Assembly: GCF_002482975.1 (NCBI RefSeq)
Contig: NZ_DLHA01000049.1
Coordinates: 19,251 to 66,306, forward strand
DNA from: Flavobacterium sp. UBA7680
Lineage (GTDB): Bacteria > Bacteroidota > Bacteroidia > Flavobacteriales > Flavobacteriaceae
DNA: 47,056 nucleotides
Direction of reading: 5' to 3'
Below the pieces are notes generated by a model. The model was not told the origin of the DNA. It saw only the letters and a program-made list of their open reading frames with translations, and did no database searches. The translations under genes were made by a program, and so were the position numbers. The stretch's first letter is position 1. Each line of letters begins with the position of its first letter. Positions 24,486-32,644 of the stretch are shown piece after piece.

Positions 24486-26462
24486 ATGATCTTTTACAGA
24501 GAAAACCTGACTGACGAAAAATTACTAGATTTATATAAAAAAATCCTGAAACCGCGCTTGATCGAAGAGAAAATGCTTATTTTAATTCGACAAGGAAAAG
24601 TTTCAAAATGGTTTTCAGGAATTGGACAGGAAGCCATTGCAGTAGGAGTTACATCTGTTTTAGACGAATCTGAATACGTATTACCAATGCACCGAAATCT
24701 TGGTGTGTTTACTACCAGAAACATTCCTTTGCACCGACTTTTTTCGCAATGGCAGGGAAAAGCAAACGGTTTTACAAAAGGCCGTGACAGAAGTTTTCAC
24801 TTTGGAACTCAGGAATACAATATTATAGGAATGATTTCGCATTTGGGTCCGCAATTAGGTATTGCTGACGGAATTGCGCTTGCCAATAAACTTCAGGACA
24901 ATAAAAAAATTACAGCTGTTTTTACCGGAGAAGGCGCAACCAGCGAAGGTGATTTTCACGAAGCATTGAATATTGCAGCGGTTTGGCAGCTTCCGGTTAT
25001 GTTTGTTATTGAAAACAATGGCTACGGACTTTCTACACCAACAAACGAACAATATTTATGCGAAAATCTTGCCGACAAAGGAATTGGTTACGGAATCGAA
25101 AGCTGGATTATTGACGGAAATAATATTGTTGAAGTGTACAACAAACTATCGAAGTTAAAAAAAGAAATGATCGAGAACCCGCATCCGGTTTTATTAGAAT
25201 TTAAAACATTCAGGATGCGCGGACATGAAGAGGCGAGTGGTACAAAATACGTTCCGCAGGAATTAATGGACGAATGGGAAGCTAAAGATCCGGTTACCAA
25301 TTATAGAAAATATCTAACAGAAATAGGAATCCTTACTGAAGAACTGGACGAAAAATTGCGTGCTGAAATTAAGCTGGAAATTGACGAAAACTGGGCAATG
25401 GCAAACGCCGAACCTGAAATAGAACCAACTTACAGCGGAGAATTAGATGATGTTTACAAAGACTTTGAATATGAAGAATATACTCATGGCGAAGAAGTAA
25501 AAAATATTCGTTTTATAGATGCTATCCGAAATAGTTTAGAGCAGTCTATGTGGCGTAATAAAAACTTAGTCATAATGGGTCAGGACATTGCTGAATATGG
25601 TGGTGCTTTTAAAATTACAGAAGGATTTGTTGATGCTTTTGGAAAAGATCGAGTACGCAATACACCAATTTGCGAAAGTGCCGTAGTTTCGGCCGCAATG
25701 GGATTATCCATCAATAATTATAAAGCGATTGTCGAAATGCAGTTTGCTGATTTTGTTTCGACAGGTTTTAATCCAATTGTCAATTTATTAGCAAAATCAC
25801 ATTATCGCTGGGGCGAAAAAGCCGATGTTGTAGTTAGAATGCCTTGCGGCGGAGGAACACAAGCCGGCCCATTTCACTCACAGACCAACGAAGCTTGGTT
25901 TACTAAAACTCCAGGTTTAAAAGTCGTTTATCCGGCGTTTCCTTATGATGCAAAAGGTTTATTGAATACTGCCATTAACGATCCAAATCCCGTTTTGTTT
26001 TTTGAACACAAACAATTATACAGAAGTGTTTATCAAGACGTTCCAACAGATTATTACACGATTCCGTTTGGAAAAGCAGCTTTATTAAAAGAAGGAACTG
26101 CCGTAACTATTATAGCTTTTGGAGCTCCGGTTCACTGGGCTTTAGAAACTTTAGCCAATAATCCTGAAATTCAAGCTGATTTAATCGATTTAAGAACTTT
26201 ACAGCCGCTTGATACTGAAACTATTTTTGCTTCGGTTAAAAAGACAGGAAAAGCTATTATTTATCAGGAAGACACTATGTTTGGCGGAATTGCAAGCGAT
26301 CTTTCGGCTTTAATTATGGAAGAATGTTTTGAATATTTAGACGGTCCTGTAAAAAGAGTCGCAAGTTTAGATTCTCCAATTCCGTTTACAAAAGCGCTTG
26401 AAGATCAGTTTTTAGCTAAGAATAGATTTGAGGAGGTTCTGAAGGAATTGTTAGCGTATTAA
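24486..26462 (+). CDS. 2-oxoacid dehydrogenase E1, fused alpha and beta subunits
   Basis: This 658-residue protein joins the two E1 subunits of a branched-chain-type 2-oxoacid dehydrogenase. The alpha half (1 to about 325) binds thiamine diphosphate through GEGATSEGDFHEAL at 148-161 and ENNGYG at 176-181. The beta half starts near 340 (IRFIDAIRNSLEQSMWRNKN) and contains MGQDIAEYGG, RNTPICESAVVSAAMG and a C-terminal transketolase domain (LIDLRTLQPLDTETI). The fusion is standard in Bacteroidota. E2 and E3 are not in this window. Likely substrates are branched-chain 2-oxoacids. Confidence 0.95.
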   Translation: MIFYRENLTDEKLLDLYKKILKPRLIEEKMLILIRQGKVSKWFSGIGQEAIAVGVTSVLDESEYVLPMHRNLGVFTTRNIPLHRLFSQWQGKANGFTKGRDRSFHFGTQEYNIIGMISHLGPQLGIADGIALANKLQDNKKITAVFTGEGATSEGDFHEALNIAAVWQLPVMFVIENNGYGLSTPTNEQYLCENLADKGIGYGIESWIIDGNNIVEVYNKLSKLKKEMIENPHPVLLEFKTFRMRGHEEASGTKYVPQELMDEWEAKDPVTNYRKYLTEIGILTEELDEKLRAEIKLEIDENWAMANAEPEIEPTYSGELDDVYKDFEYEEYTHGEEVKNIRFIDAIRNSLEQSMWRNKNLVIMGQDIAEYGGAFKITEGFVDAFGKDRVRNTPICESAVVSAAMGLSINNYKAIVEMQFADFVSTGFNPIVNLLAKSHYRWGEKADVVVRMPCGGGTQAGPFHSQTNEAWFTKTPGLKVVYPAFPYDAKGLLNTAINDPNPVLFFEHKQLYRSVYQDVPTDYYTIPFGKAALLKEGTAVTIIAFGAPVHWALETLANNPEIQADLIDLRTLQPLDTETIFASVKKTGKAIIYQEDTMFGGIASDLSALIMEECFEYLDGPVKRVASLDSPIPFTKALEDQFLAKNRFEEVLKELLAY

Positions 26463-26478
26463 AACATTAATAAATAAA

Positions 26479-26620
26479 TTTTAAACACATAGAAACATAG
26501 TTTTCGAAACCGATAAAGGCGTTTCACTTAGTTTAAACAAACATAGCTATGTGTGAGAAACTAGTTTCTTTTTATATTCTTTATTCAAGAAATAAAATCT
26601 ATGTTTCTATGTGTTTAAAA
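26479..26620. repeat. Perfect 22-bp inverted repeat between convergent genes
   Basis: The arms at 26479-26500 and 26599-26620 are perfect complements; the core is AACACATAGAAACATAG/CTATGTTTCTATGTGTT. The 98-base loop contains more TATG-rich inverted pieces (AACATAGCTATG, GAAACTAGTTTC). It could end both convergent transcripts, or be a mobile palindromic repeat. Confidence 0.75.
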
Positions 26621-26626
26621 AACTAT

Positions 26627-27598
26627 TTAGACCAAAACCACCAATCTTTTGCCGTCAGGAACTTCTGCGTTCCACATTTTCTCGATATCGACTAAATTCA
26701 CTTTCTCGATATTTACTTTTAGTTTGTTTTGAGAAGCCAAAAGAAAAATTTCAGGAAGAATTTCTAAAAACAACAATTTCACTTCGTCTTTTGTCCAGCT
26801 TCCTAAACCTGAACCAGACAACTGCAAATCAACGCTTCGCAAAATTTGAGCTGATAATTGAATCGTATCGCCAGACATTGAACCCACAGAAACATATCTC
26901 GTTTTAGGAGTAAAATTTCCGTTTCCTTTTAAAACAGAAAGAATCAATTCTGCCGAATGTCCCCACAAATAATCCAAAACAATATCAATTGGTGTAGTTT
27001 GATGAATTTCTTTAAGCTTCGACACAAAACTTTTATCATTCTGTTTTAAAGAAACAATTTCGTCAGCGCCCAATTCTAAAAGACTTTGAAGCGTTTTATC
27101 ATTTCTTCCTGTAACAATTATTTTCTTTGCTCCATAATGTTTCGCAATCTGAATCGCCATTTGACCTGTAAAACCGGTTGCTCCATTAATTAAAACTGTT
27201 TCTCCCTGTTTTATTCCGGCTCTAAATCGAAGCGCCATTGCCGAACCTGCAACTGCATTTGGCATTGCTGCGGCCGTTGCATCATCAATTCCGTCTGGTA
27301 ATGCAACCATTCTGTTTTTATCGACTAAAGCTTTTTCTGCTATTGTTCCGGAAATTCCGCGGGCATAAACTCTGGTTCCGTTTTCGAGTAAACCAATGGC
27401 ATCACTGCCAATTACAAATCCGTTTTGATTTTCATTTTCCGAAGAATAATGTTCTCCGCTTGCAATTCCTTTATCCAGATTGGTAATCGCCACGGCTTTA
27501 ACCGAAATTAAAACTTCATTTTCATTTACTGCGATTGGCGCTTGGAATTCTGCATATTTTGGCAATTCGCCTTTTTTATAAACTACTGCTGCTTTCAT
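26627..27598 (-). CDS. Zinc-independent MDR oxidoreductase (quinone oxidoreductase-like)
   Basis: This is a 323-residue medium-chain dehydrogenase/reductase. The N-terminal catalytic fold runs from MKAAVVYKKGELPKYAEF through EVLISVKAVAITNLDKGIASGEH. The Rossmann domain has GETVLINGATGFTGQMAIQIAKHYGAKKIIVTGR, with AXXGXXG at the NAD(P) site. The catalytic zinc ligands are not present, so it fits the zinc-independent quinone-oxidoreductase-like branch. The substrate is unknown. It ends close to a long inverted repeat shared with the E1 gene. Confidence 0.88.
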   Translation of the reverse strand: MKAAVVYKKGELPKYAEFQAPIAVNENEVLISVKAVAITNLDKGIASGEHYSSENENQNGFVIGSDAIGLLENGTRVYARGISGTIAEKALVDKNRMVALPDGIDDATAAAMPNAVAGSAMALRFRAGIKQGETVLINGATGFTGQMAIQIAKHYGAKKIIVTGRNDKTLQSLLELGADEIVSLKQNDKSFVSKLKEIHQTTPIDIVLDYLWGHSAELILSVLKGNGNFTPKTRYVSVGSMSGDTIQLSAQILRSVDLQLSGSGLGSWTKDEVKLLFLEILPEIFLLASQNKLKVNIEKVNLVDIEKMWNAEVPDGKRLVVLV

Positions 27599-27709
27599 AA
27601 TTTTATAAATATTAAATTTTATGAAGCAAAATTATAGAGCCGTTTATGGGCAAACGATAACATTTGTTATCAAATGAAATAAGAAACAATTATCAAGTTT
27701 TTTTTTAAA

Positions 27710-27772
27710 ACCATATAAGTTATATAAGTTAATTTAAGCCAAGCTTATAATTTCTTATATAACTTATATGGT
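27710..27772. repeat. ATATAAG-type inverted repeat, copy 1
   Basis: ACCATATAAGTTATATAAG (27710-27728) and its perfect complement (27754-27772) form a 19-bp stem with a 25-base loop, 11 bases after the stop of the Crp/Fnr-like gene. The same sequence recurs at 29603. Likely a dispersed element that also works as a terminator. Confidence 0.75.
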
Positions 27773-27782
27773 GAAATTTTAA

Positions 27783-28358
27783 TTATTTTTTGTGAACCAG
27801 CTTACTTTTAATTCGGCTTAAATGAACCGTGCTTACGCCAAGATAAGAAGCAATGTAATGTTGCGGAACACGCTGCACAATTTGAGGTTTTTCTTCAATT
27901 AAACTGAGGTAACGCTGAGTAGGGGAGTCTTTTATGAAAGAAAAAAAGTGCTTCATATAATCAAATGTTCTTTGAAAAAGCATATTGATTAACCGATCCC
28001 GAAGTTCTGGAATTTCTTTAATTTCTTCCAAAATTGTATCGACATCATTTTTAGAAATCCACCATAAAACAGAAGGTTCGATTGTTTCCACTACAACCGG
28101 ACTCGGAAATTTTTTAATGAAACTTTCGATAGAAGCAACGCTTTGATTTTCGAAAAAAAACTGCGAAGTCAAATCTTTTCCGTTATTATTAAACCAAACC
28201 CTGATACAGCCTTTTTCGATTATAAAAAGCTTTTTAGAAACTTCGCCTTCTTCAATCAAAACTGTTTTTGCAGGAACTTCAATACGATTGAAATAACTGG
28301 TGTATTCGTTCCATTTTTCATCGGTTAAAGGAAATTTATTTCGGAATTGGTCGAACAT
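27783..28358 (-). CDS. Crp/Fnr family regulator
   Basis: This is a 191-residue regulator. The cyclic-nucleotide-binding beta-roll at about 20-115 shows VLIEEGEVSKKLFIIEKGCIRVWF and VASIESFIKKFPSPVVVETIEPS. The C-terminal part (RYLSLIEEKPQIVQRVPQHYIASYLGVSTVHLSRIKSKL) is a helix-turn-helix. The PGE..R..A cAMP motif is not kept, so it probably does not bind cAMP. The start fits the ATG at 28358, three bases after the stop of the upstream gene. Confidence 0.9.
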   Translation of the reverse strand: MFDQFRNKFPLTDEKWNEYTSYFNRIEVPAKTVLIEEGEVSKKLFIIEKGCIRVWFNNNGKDLTSQFFFENQSVASIESFIKKFPSPVVVETIEPSVLWWISKNDVDTILEEIKEIPELRDRLINMLFQRTFDYMKHFFSFIKDSPTQRYLSLIEEKPQIVQRVPQHYIASYLGVSTVHLSRIKSKLVHKK

Positions 28359-28361
28359 TTC

Positions 28362-28910
28362 TTATGTAATTTTAAGTTCTTTTGCTAAAGTGAGATTTGT
28401 TGTCACAAGCAAGTTATCACTCATACCATAAACCTTATTCTGCTCTGAATCTTTGAACTCGGAAGCACTCAAAATTATCGTTTTTCCATTTTCTATCTGA
28501 AGTAAAAAAGTCTGTGGATATATGGAAGAAGCTTCTTCCCAGTTTATTTTAAAATCAATAATTTTTTGACCAATTAAGTTAATCCACTTTTCATCATTAG
28601 AAACATTCCATTTTTGCTCGTGATCATTTGGAGTTTTCTCTAAATCAATCTCTTTTGACAAAAGTCCGTAACTAAAAAATGTATTATCCCAAAAAACATA
28701 AATTATTTTGTTAGTCATTTGAAAATAGATAGAATGATCTAAAGTATCTATTTCTGGATATTTAGTAAAATAGGAAGGTTCCGGAATAAGATTCTCGTTA
28801 TCCTCAAAAACATATTGAATTTCTCCATAAATAACTCCTCGAATTATCTCTCCAACAAACATTTTACGACAATTATTTTCGTAATCAATATGCTCATCTG
28901 TTAATATCAT
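28362..28910 (-). CDS. Protein of unknown function, 182 aa
   Basis: This 182-residue protein is probably cytoplasmic: no signal peptide or membrane segment was seen. It has many aromatic residues in strand-like segments (KIIYVFWDNTFFSYGLL, GEIQYVFEDNENLIPEP) and a C-terminal TFLLQIENGKTIILSASEF segment. I do not recognise the family. The stop lies 3 bases before the Crp/Fnr start, and the next gene upstream is 5 bases away, so the three form an operon. Confidence 0.65.
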   Translation of the reverse strand: MILTDEHIDYENNCRKMFVGEIIRGVIYGEIQYVFEDNENLIPEPSYFTKYPEIDTLDHSIYFQMTNKIIYVFWDNTFFSYGLLSKEIDLEKTPNDHEQKWNVSNDEKWINLIGQKIIDFKINWEEASSIYPQTFLLQIENGKTIILSASEFKDSEQNKVYGMSDNLLVTTNLTLAKELKIT

Positions 28911-28915
28911 GGAAA

Positions 28916-29323
28916 TTATTTAGAATCTGATTCAACCTCAAACAACTGCACCTGACTTTTCAATCTCTCAATTAATAAATTCATCATTCGTTTGTTCAAA
29001 CTAGATGAATTTTGAATATAAGTTTCATATTCTTCAATAGTAAAAAGTGCCATTACAATTCCTTTTAGGGAATTACGGAACTTAATATCTTTTTGAATGG
29101 AATTTTCTATAGTCTGCAGTTTCTTCTCAACAGAGTACGAATAAAAATCAGCTTTGTTTTTATTGACATAATTAATAAAAACCGCAATAAACAAATCGTT
29201 CTGAAGTTTTAAAATAGGCCTAATCGTCTGATTTTGAAAGATCTCATCTGGAGAAGATTGAGCACTTACAGTTCCTAAAGTTTCGCCTCTTAATTCTCTT
29301 AAAAAAGTGTCTCTATCCGCCAT
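28916..29323 (-). CDS. Protein of unknown function, 135 aa
   Basis: This 135-residue, mostly helical protein starts MADRDTFLRELRGETLGTVSAQ. The motif QNQTIRPILKLQNDLFIAVFINYVNKNKADF and the segment IQKDIKFRNSLKGIVMALFT give it the look of a conserved soluble helical bundle. Similar proteins in Flavobacterium are sometimes labelled glyoxalase, but I see no VOC pattern and would not use that name. It heads the three-gene operon with the Crp/Fnr regulator. Confidence 0.7.
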   Translation of the reverse strand: MADRDTFLRELRGETLGTVSAQSSPDEIFQNQTIRPILKLQNDLFIAVFINYVNKNKADFYSYSVEKKLQTIENSIQKDIKFRNSLKGIVMALFTIEEYETYIQNSSSLNKRMMNLLIERLKSQVQLFEVESDSK

Positions 29324-29410
29324 GTTTTTTCTTTAAATTTAGAAAAAATCTTTTAATAAATTATATTTAATACATTTATTAAATATTAATTTCACTTAAA
29401 AATCAGCATC

Positions 29411-29587
29411 ATGAAAAACAAGTCAATTATACTGACCGTAATTCTTCTAATCATTGCATCAGGAAATTATTTTAGAAGTAATTCTTTATCAAATATTCGT
29501 AATGTGGATTTCCTTTCTATTTTTGCCATTGGAGCATTATTTGGTGTTCTGGTAGTTCAAATTTTTCAATTGATTAAAAAGAATTAG
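29411..29587 (+). CDS. Small two-segment membrane protein, 58 aa
   Basis: A short frame encodes 58 residues starting MKNKSIILTVILLIIASGNY. Two hydrophobic segments (about 5-16 and 34-55, with LSIFAIGALFGVLVVQIFQL) are joined by a polar loop, and the end is LIKKN. It has a strong ATG with an A-rich leader. It lies between two copies of intergenic repeat-rich DNA. No family was recognised; small membrane proteins of this kind are often missed. Confidence 0.55.
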   Translation: MKNKSIILTVILLIIASGNYFRSNSLSNIRNVDFLSIFAIGALFGVLVVQIFQLIKKN

Positions 29588-29602
29588 CTGTTTAAAAAGT
29601 TA

Positions 29603-29709
29603 ACCATATAAGTTATATAAGAAAATTTAAGTTTTATTCTTAACGAACTGAAATATTTATATGGTCAAGATTAAGCCTATAATTTAAATGAACTTATATA
29701 ACTTATAGG
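29603..29709. repeat. ATATAAG-type inverted repeat, copy 2
   Basis: ACCATATAAGTTATATAAG at 29603-29621 is identical to the arm at 27710. The opposite arm, CTTATATAACTTATAGG at 29693-29709, is imperfect at its end. The middle is longer than in copy 1 and holds a TTTATATGGTC piece. The shared sequence shows a dispersed repeat. Confidence 0.7.
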
Positions 29710-29726
29710 ATTCAAAAAACACACTC

Positions 29727-30155
29727 ATGAATATAAAATCTTTGGTTTTTCTTCTGCTAATATTGGTTACCATAGTTTCCTGCAATTCAAAAGAAGATAA
29801 AAATGGTTATCAGGAAGTTTTGTATCGCGCTGTAAACAATAAAGACACCGCCATTTTAGCACTTAATATAAGTGACAAACGCTTTTTCGGTCGTTATGAA
29901 ATATCTTATTATAAAATAGGAAAGGATTCCGGCGATGTAAGAGGGGATATAAACGGAAATACTTTAAGAGGTGATTTTCATTATATATCAAACGGCGGAA
30001 CCTGGAAAAGAGTGCCTTTGGCTTTACTTAAAAAAGAAAATAAACTGATTCTGGGAAATGGAGTAGTAGGAACTTACATGAATCTTCCGTGCTTTATTAA
30101 TGGAACTTTGAATTATAAAGATCCTAAGTTTGTTTTTGAAGAGATTGGGAAATAG
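29727..30155 (+). CDS. Small lipoprotein of unknown function
   Basis: This 142-residue protein has a lipoprotein signal peptide (MNIKSLVFLLLILVTIVSC) with a lipobox cysteine at 19. The mature part is beta-rich: GRYEISYYKIGKDSGDVRGDI, GNTLRGDFHYISNGG and a central TWKRVPLALLKKENKLILGNG. The repeating strand pattern suggests a small beta-barrel or jelly-roll. No family was recognised. Probably outer-membrane anchored. Confidence 0.7.
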   Translation: MNIKSLVFLLLILVTIVSCNSKEDKNGYQEVLYRAVNNKDTAILALNISDKRFFGRYEISYYKIGKDSGDVRGDINGNTLRGDFHYISNGGTWKRVPLALLKKENKLILGNGVVGTYMNLPCFINGTLNYKDPKFVFEEIGK

Positions 30156-30179
30156 TTTCAGGTTTCAGGTTCAGGCCGT

Positions 30180-30283
30180 TTGTCATTTCGAGGAACGAGA
30201 AATCGCACTAGAAACTCCACATAGTTTGTCGTCAATCTTTGTCGATATGCGCGTGCGATTTCTCCTTTCAGTCGAAATGACAA
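30180..30283. repeat. GTCATTTCGA-type REP, copy 1
   Basis: TGTCATTTCGA near 30181 is inverted at 30272-30282 (TCGAAATGACA). GAGAAATCGCAC is inverted as GTGCGATTTCTC. The loop is AT-rich. A closely similar element lies at 37810-37916, so this is a dispersed Flavobacterium palindromic repeat. A GTTTCAGG/CCTGAAAC palindrome flanks it. Confidence 0.8.
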
Positions 30284-30353
30284 AGCTTTGCGCTAAAACT
30301 AAAGACAAAGTTTAAAACTTGAAACCTGAAACAAAGAAAACCTGAAACAAAAC

Positions 30354-31613
30354 TTATCGATCTAAAACCCCAATCTGCGACGGCAATTCAAATATTTCAA
30401 GATCGAAATAAATAACCGACGCCATAATGTGATCGAAAATATCAGCCATTATATATTCATAATTTGCCCAACGTTTATCGCTTGAGAAAACATAAATTTC
30501 TAAAGGAACTCCGTGTGCAGTCGACTGCAGCTGGCGGCACATAATATGCATGTTTTTATTTAATCCTGGATGATCTAATAAATACTGCATAATGTATTTT
30601 CTAAACAAACCTAAATTGGTCATATTACGACCGTTAAGAGACAATGATTTATCGATTCCTCGAAGATCATTGTACTTTTCAATTTCAGCTTGTCTGGTTT
30701 CAATGTAGGAAGTAATAAGCTGAATTCCTTTCATATGATTAAGATCATCATTATTCAGAAAACGAATACTGCTGCTTTTAATCAAAATATGTCTTTTAAT
30801 ACGTCTTCCTTCAGAATTCTGCATACCGCGCCAGTTCTGAAAAGAATCAGAACTTAAAGCATACGTTGGAATCGTGGTAATGGTATTGTCAAAATTTCGA
30901 ACTTTTACAGTCGTTAAATTGATTTCGATAACGTCACCATCGGCACCAAATTTATCCATTGTAATCCAGTCGCCAATACGAACCATATCGTTTATGGCAA
31001 CCTGAACACTTGAAACAAATCCTAAAATAGTATCCCTGAAAATCAAGATAATAATAGCCGAAAGCGTTCCTAAGATAGTCAATAATTCGCCTTTTTTGAT
31101 TCCGAATAAAGTTGAAATAATCATCGCAACTCCAAAAATCCAAAGCACAATCATAATAACCTGAACGAAACTGTCGATAGGTTTGTCGCTGTATTCCGGT
31201 TTTTGCTTTAAATAATCACGAAGTGCATTAAAAATCGTTCTGATAATCCATAAACTGATCAAAACGATATAAATACCAACGATTTTTCCAAAAAGTGATT
31301 CCCAATATTCGTATTTGTCCAGAATAATAGGAACAGCTTTATAAATAAAGAAAAACGGAATTAAATACGCGGTGTATTTTGTGGTTTTATTGTGAATTAA
31401 ATAATCGTCAAACTTTGTTTTGGTACGCTGGGCAAAAATGGCCGTAAGCGTTACCAAAACAAATTTTGCGACATAATAAATGGCAAAAGCCAAAACCACC
31501 ATAATGGCAATATTAAAAATCAGACTGATATAAGACGCAAAGTTGCGGCTCATTCCCCAATGCCTGAAAAGAGGGTATAAAAAATTGAATATTTTATCCA
31601 AAAGTTTAAGCAT
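30354..31613 (-). CDS. MscS-like mechanosensitive ion channel
   Basis: This is a 419-residue protein with an N-terminal membrane part. Segments near 28-50, 75-95, 100-125 and 150-170 lead to the pore-lining helix (LLTILGTLSAIIILIFRDTILGFVSSVQV). The MscS beta domain follows, with DMVRIGDWITMDKFGADGDVIEINLTTVKVRNFDNTITTIPT as the signature. A long cytoplasmic domain with MHIMCRQLQSTAHGVPLEIYVFS completes it. Such channels release solutes during osmotic downshock. The start overlaps the end of the DUF3817 gene by 8 bases. Confidence 0.93.
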   Translation of the reverse strand: MLKLLDKIFNFLYPLFRHWGMSRNFASYISLIFNIAIMVVLAFAIYYVAKFVLVTLTAIFAQRTKTKFDDYLIHNKTTKYTAYLIPFFFIYKAVPIILDKYEYWESLFGKIVGIYIVLISLWIIRTIFNALRDYLKQKPEYSDKPIDSFVQVIMIVLWIFGVAMIISTLFGIKKGELLTILGTLSAIIILIFRDTILGFVSSVQVAINDMVRIGDWITMDKFGADGDVIEINLTTVKVRNFDNTITTIPTYALSSDSFQNWRGMQNSEGRRIKRHILIKSSSIRFLNNDDLNHMKGIQLITSYIETRQAEIEKYNDLRGIDKSLSLNGRNMTNLGLFRKYIMQYLLDHPGLNKNMHIMCRQLQSTAHGVPLEIYVFSSDKRWANYEYIMADIFDHIMASVIYFDLEIFELPSQIGVLDR

Positions 31614-31899
31614 TTGCTTTAGTTTCTAAATATTTTTTCTCGATGTAGAAAGTTCCAAACGGGATAAGAGAAGCGATTAGTATAATTGCAAATGTTTTTA
31701 AATCCCAGTTTTGAGATTTTTTCAATAAAAAAGCCAAAACGATATAACCTATAAACAACACACCGTGTGTCATTCCTAAAGGTCTTAATAAAGTATGGTA
31801 AAGTTCTGGATTGTTAGTTTTAATAATAAGCATATTGGCAAATAAAACTAAATATGAAATTCCTTCTAAAATAGCGGTAACTTTAAAAATCTTAAGCAT
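31606..31899 (-). CDS. DUF3817 membrane protein
   Basis: This 97-residue protein has three membrane segments and the DUF3817 pattern (KVTAILEGISYLVLFANM, LRPLGMTHGVLFIGYIVLAFLL, IILIASLIPFGTFYIEKKYL). The family is a small integral membrane protein of unknown function. Its end overlaps the MscS start by 8 bases, so the two are translated together. A TAATTTTG box lies at 31926-31933 upstream. Confidence 0.85.
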   Translation of the reverse strand: MLKIFKVTAILEGISYLVLFANMLIIKTNNPELYHTLLRPLGMTHGVLFIGYIVLAFLLKKSQNWDLKTFAIILIASLIPFGTFYIEKKYLETKANA

Positions 31900-31925
31900 G
31901 TAGATATATTTTGAGATTATAGCAG

Positions 31926-31933
31926 CAAAATTA
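31926..31933 (-). promoter_or_regulatory. -7 box TAATTTTG of the DUF3817/MscS operon
   Basis: On the minus strand TAATTTTG matches TAnnTTTG. It is 26 bases before the DUF3817 start at 31899. A rightward box (TACTTTTG, 31977-31984) for the divergent DUF6155 gene lies ~45 bases away. Confidence 0.4.
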
Positions 31934-31976
31934 AGTATTAGGATTGGTTTTTAAGTTATGTGTCAGGAAAGTAATT

Positions 31977-31984
31977 TACTTTTG
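31977..31984 (+). promoter_or_regulatory. -7 box TACTTTTG of the DUF6155 gene
   Basis: TACTTTTG matches TAnnTTTG and lies 18 bases before the ATG at 32003. It places transcription start near 31991, which suits that ATG. Confidence 0.45.
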
Positions 31985-32002
31985 TAATCTTAAACTTTGA
32001 TA

Positions 32003-32536
32003 ATGAGCAAACGCGATTTAAAAAAATATTTAACCGAACTAAGCAAAGAACAACTCGAAGAACAGCTTATTGAGCTGTATGAAAAATTTGCTCCCGTAAA
32101 AGTGTATTACGATTTTGTTTTTAACCCAAAAGAAGATAAACTTTTGCAGGAATCTAAGGTTAAAATTTCTCACGAATATTTTCCCATAAAAAAGCCCAAT
32201 GCAAAATGGCGTCCGAAGGCAAAAATGCGTCGCTCTGTGGCTCAAAAAATCATCAAACATTTCATAATGCTGGGAGTTGATCCATTTATTATTGCCGATT
32301 TGATGTTTTATAATATCGAAATTGCGCAAACTTATTCTGCAAACAACTACATTAAGCAGGAATTATTTTACAAAAGTATTTTTAATTCGTTTGAACAAGC
32401 AGTAAATTTTGTCATTTCTAACGGAATCCTGATTGAATTTAAAGCAAGAATTGAAATGATTCATCAAGAGATTTTGCAGCAAAAATGGAAAAATAAGTAT
32501 GATTTTGAAGCAATTCTGGATAAAATCGACTTTTAA
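32003..32536 (+). CDS. DUF6155 family protein
   Basis: The ATG at 32003 (MSKRDLKKYLTELSKEQLEEQ) gives 177 residues; a TTG six bases earlier is less likely. The helical sequence with YYDFVFNPKEDKLLQESKVKISHEYFP and HFIMLGVDPFIIADLMFYNIEIAQTYS fits DUF6155, a cytoplasmic family of unknown function frequent in Bacteroidota. It is a single gene; the E1-type and DEAD-box genes nearby have their own promoters. Confidence 0.85.
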   Translation: MSKRDLKKYLTELSKEQLEEQLIELYEKFAPVKVYYDFVFNPKEDKLLQESKVKISHEYFPIKKPNAKWRPKAKMRRSVAQKIIKHFIMLGVDPFIIADLMFYNIEIAQTYSANNYIKQELFYKSIFNSFEQAVNFVISNGILIEFKARIEMIHQEILQQKWKNKYDFEAILDKIDF

Positions 32537-32616
32537 AAACACTTCCTATAAAAAATCTTATTTAAAAAAATCATTTATTTTAGGTTAAAATAAGATGAAT
32601 AACTGTTTTTTAGATG

Positions 32617-32624
32617 TATTTTTG
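32617..32624 (+). promoter_or_regulatory. -7 box TATTTTTG of the first helicase gene
   Basis: TATTTTTG matches TAnnTTTG, 20 bases before the ATG at 32645. The leader (CAAAAATCCAAAAATAAACA) is A-rich as expected. Confidence 0.45.
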
Positions 32625-32644
32625 CAAAAATCCAAAAATAAACA

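Noticed and set aside
28916..29323. Glyoxalase label for the 135-aa protein
   Set aside because: No VOC module or metal-binding residues can be seen; the name appears to be a carried-over annotation.
30130..30315. Rightward 61-codon frame after the lipoprotein gene
   Set aside because: It overlaps the end of the lipoprotein gene and a REP palindrome; the translated sequence is that palindrome.
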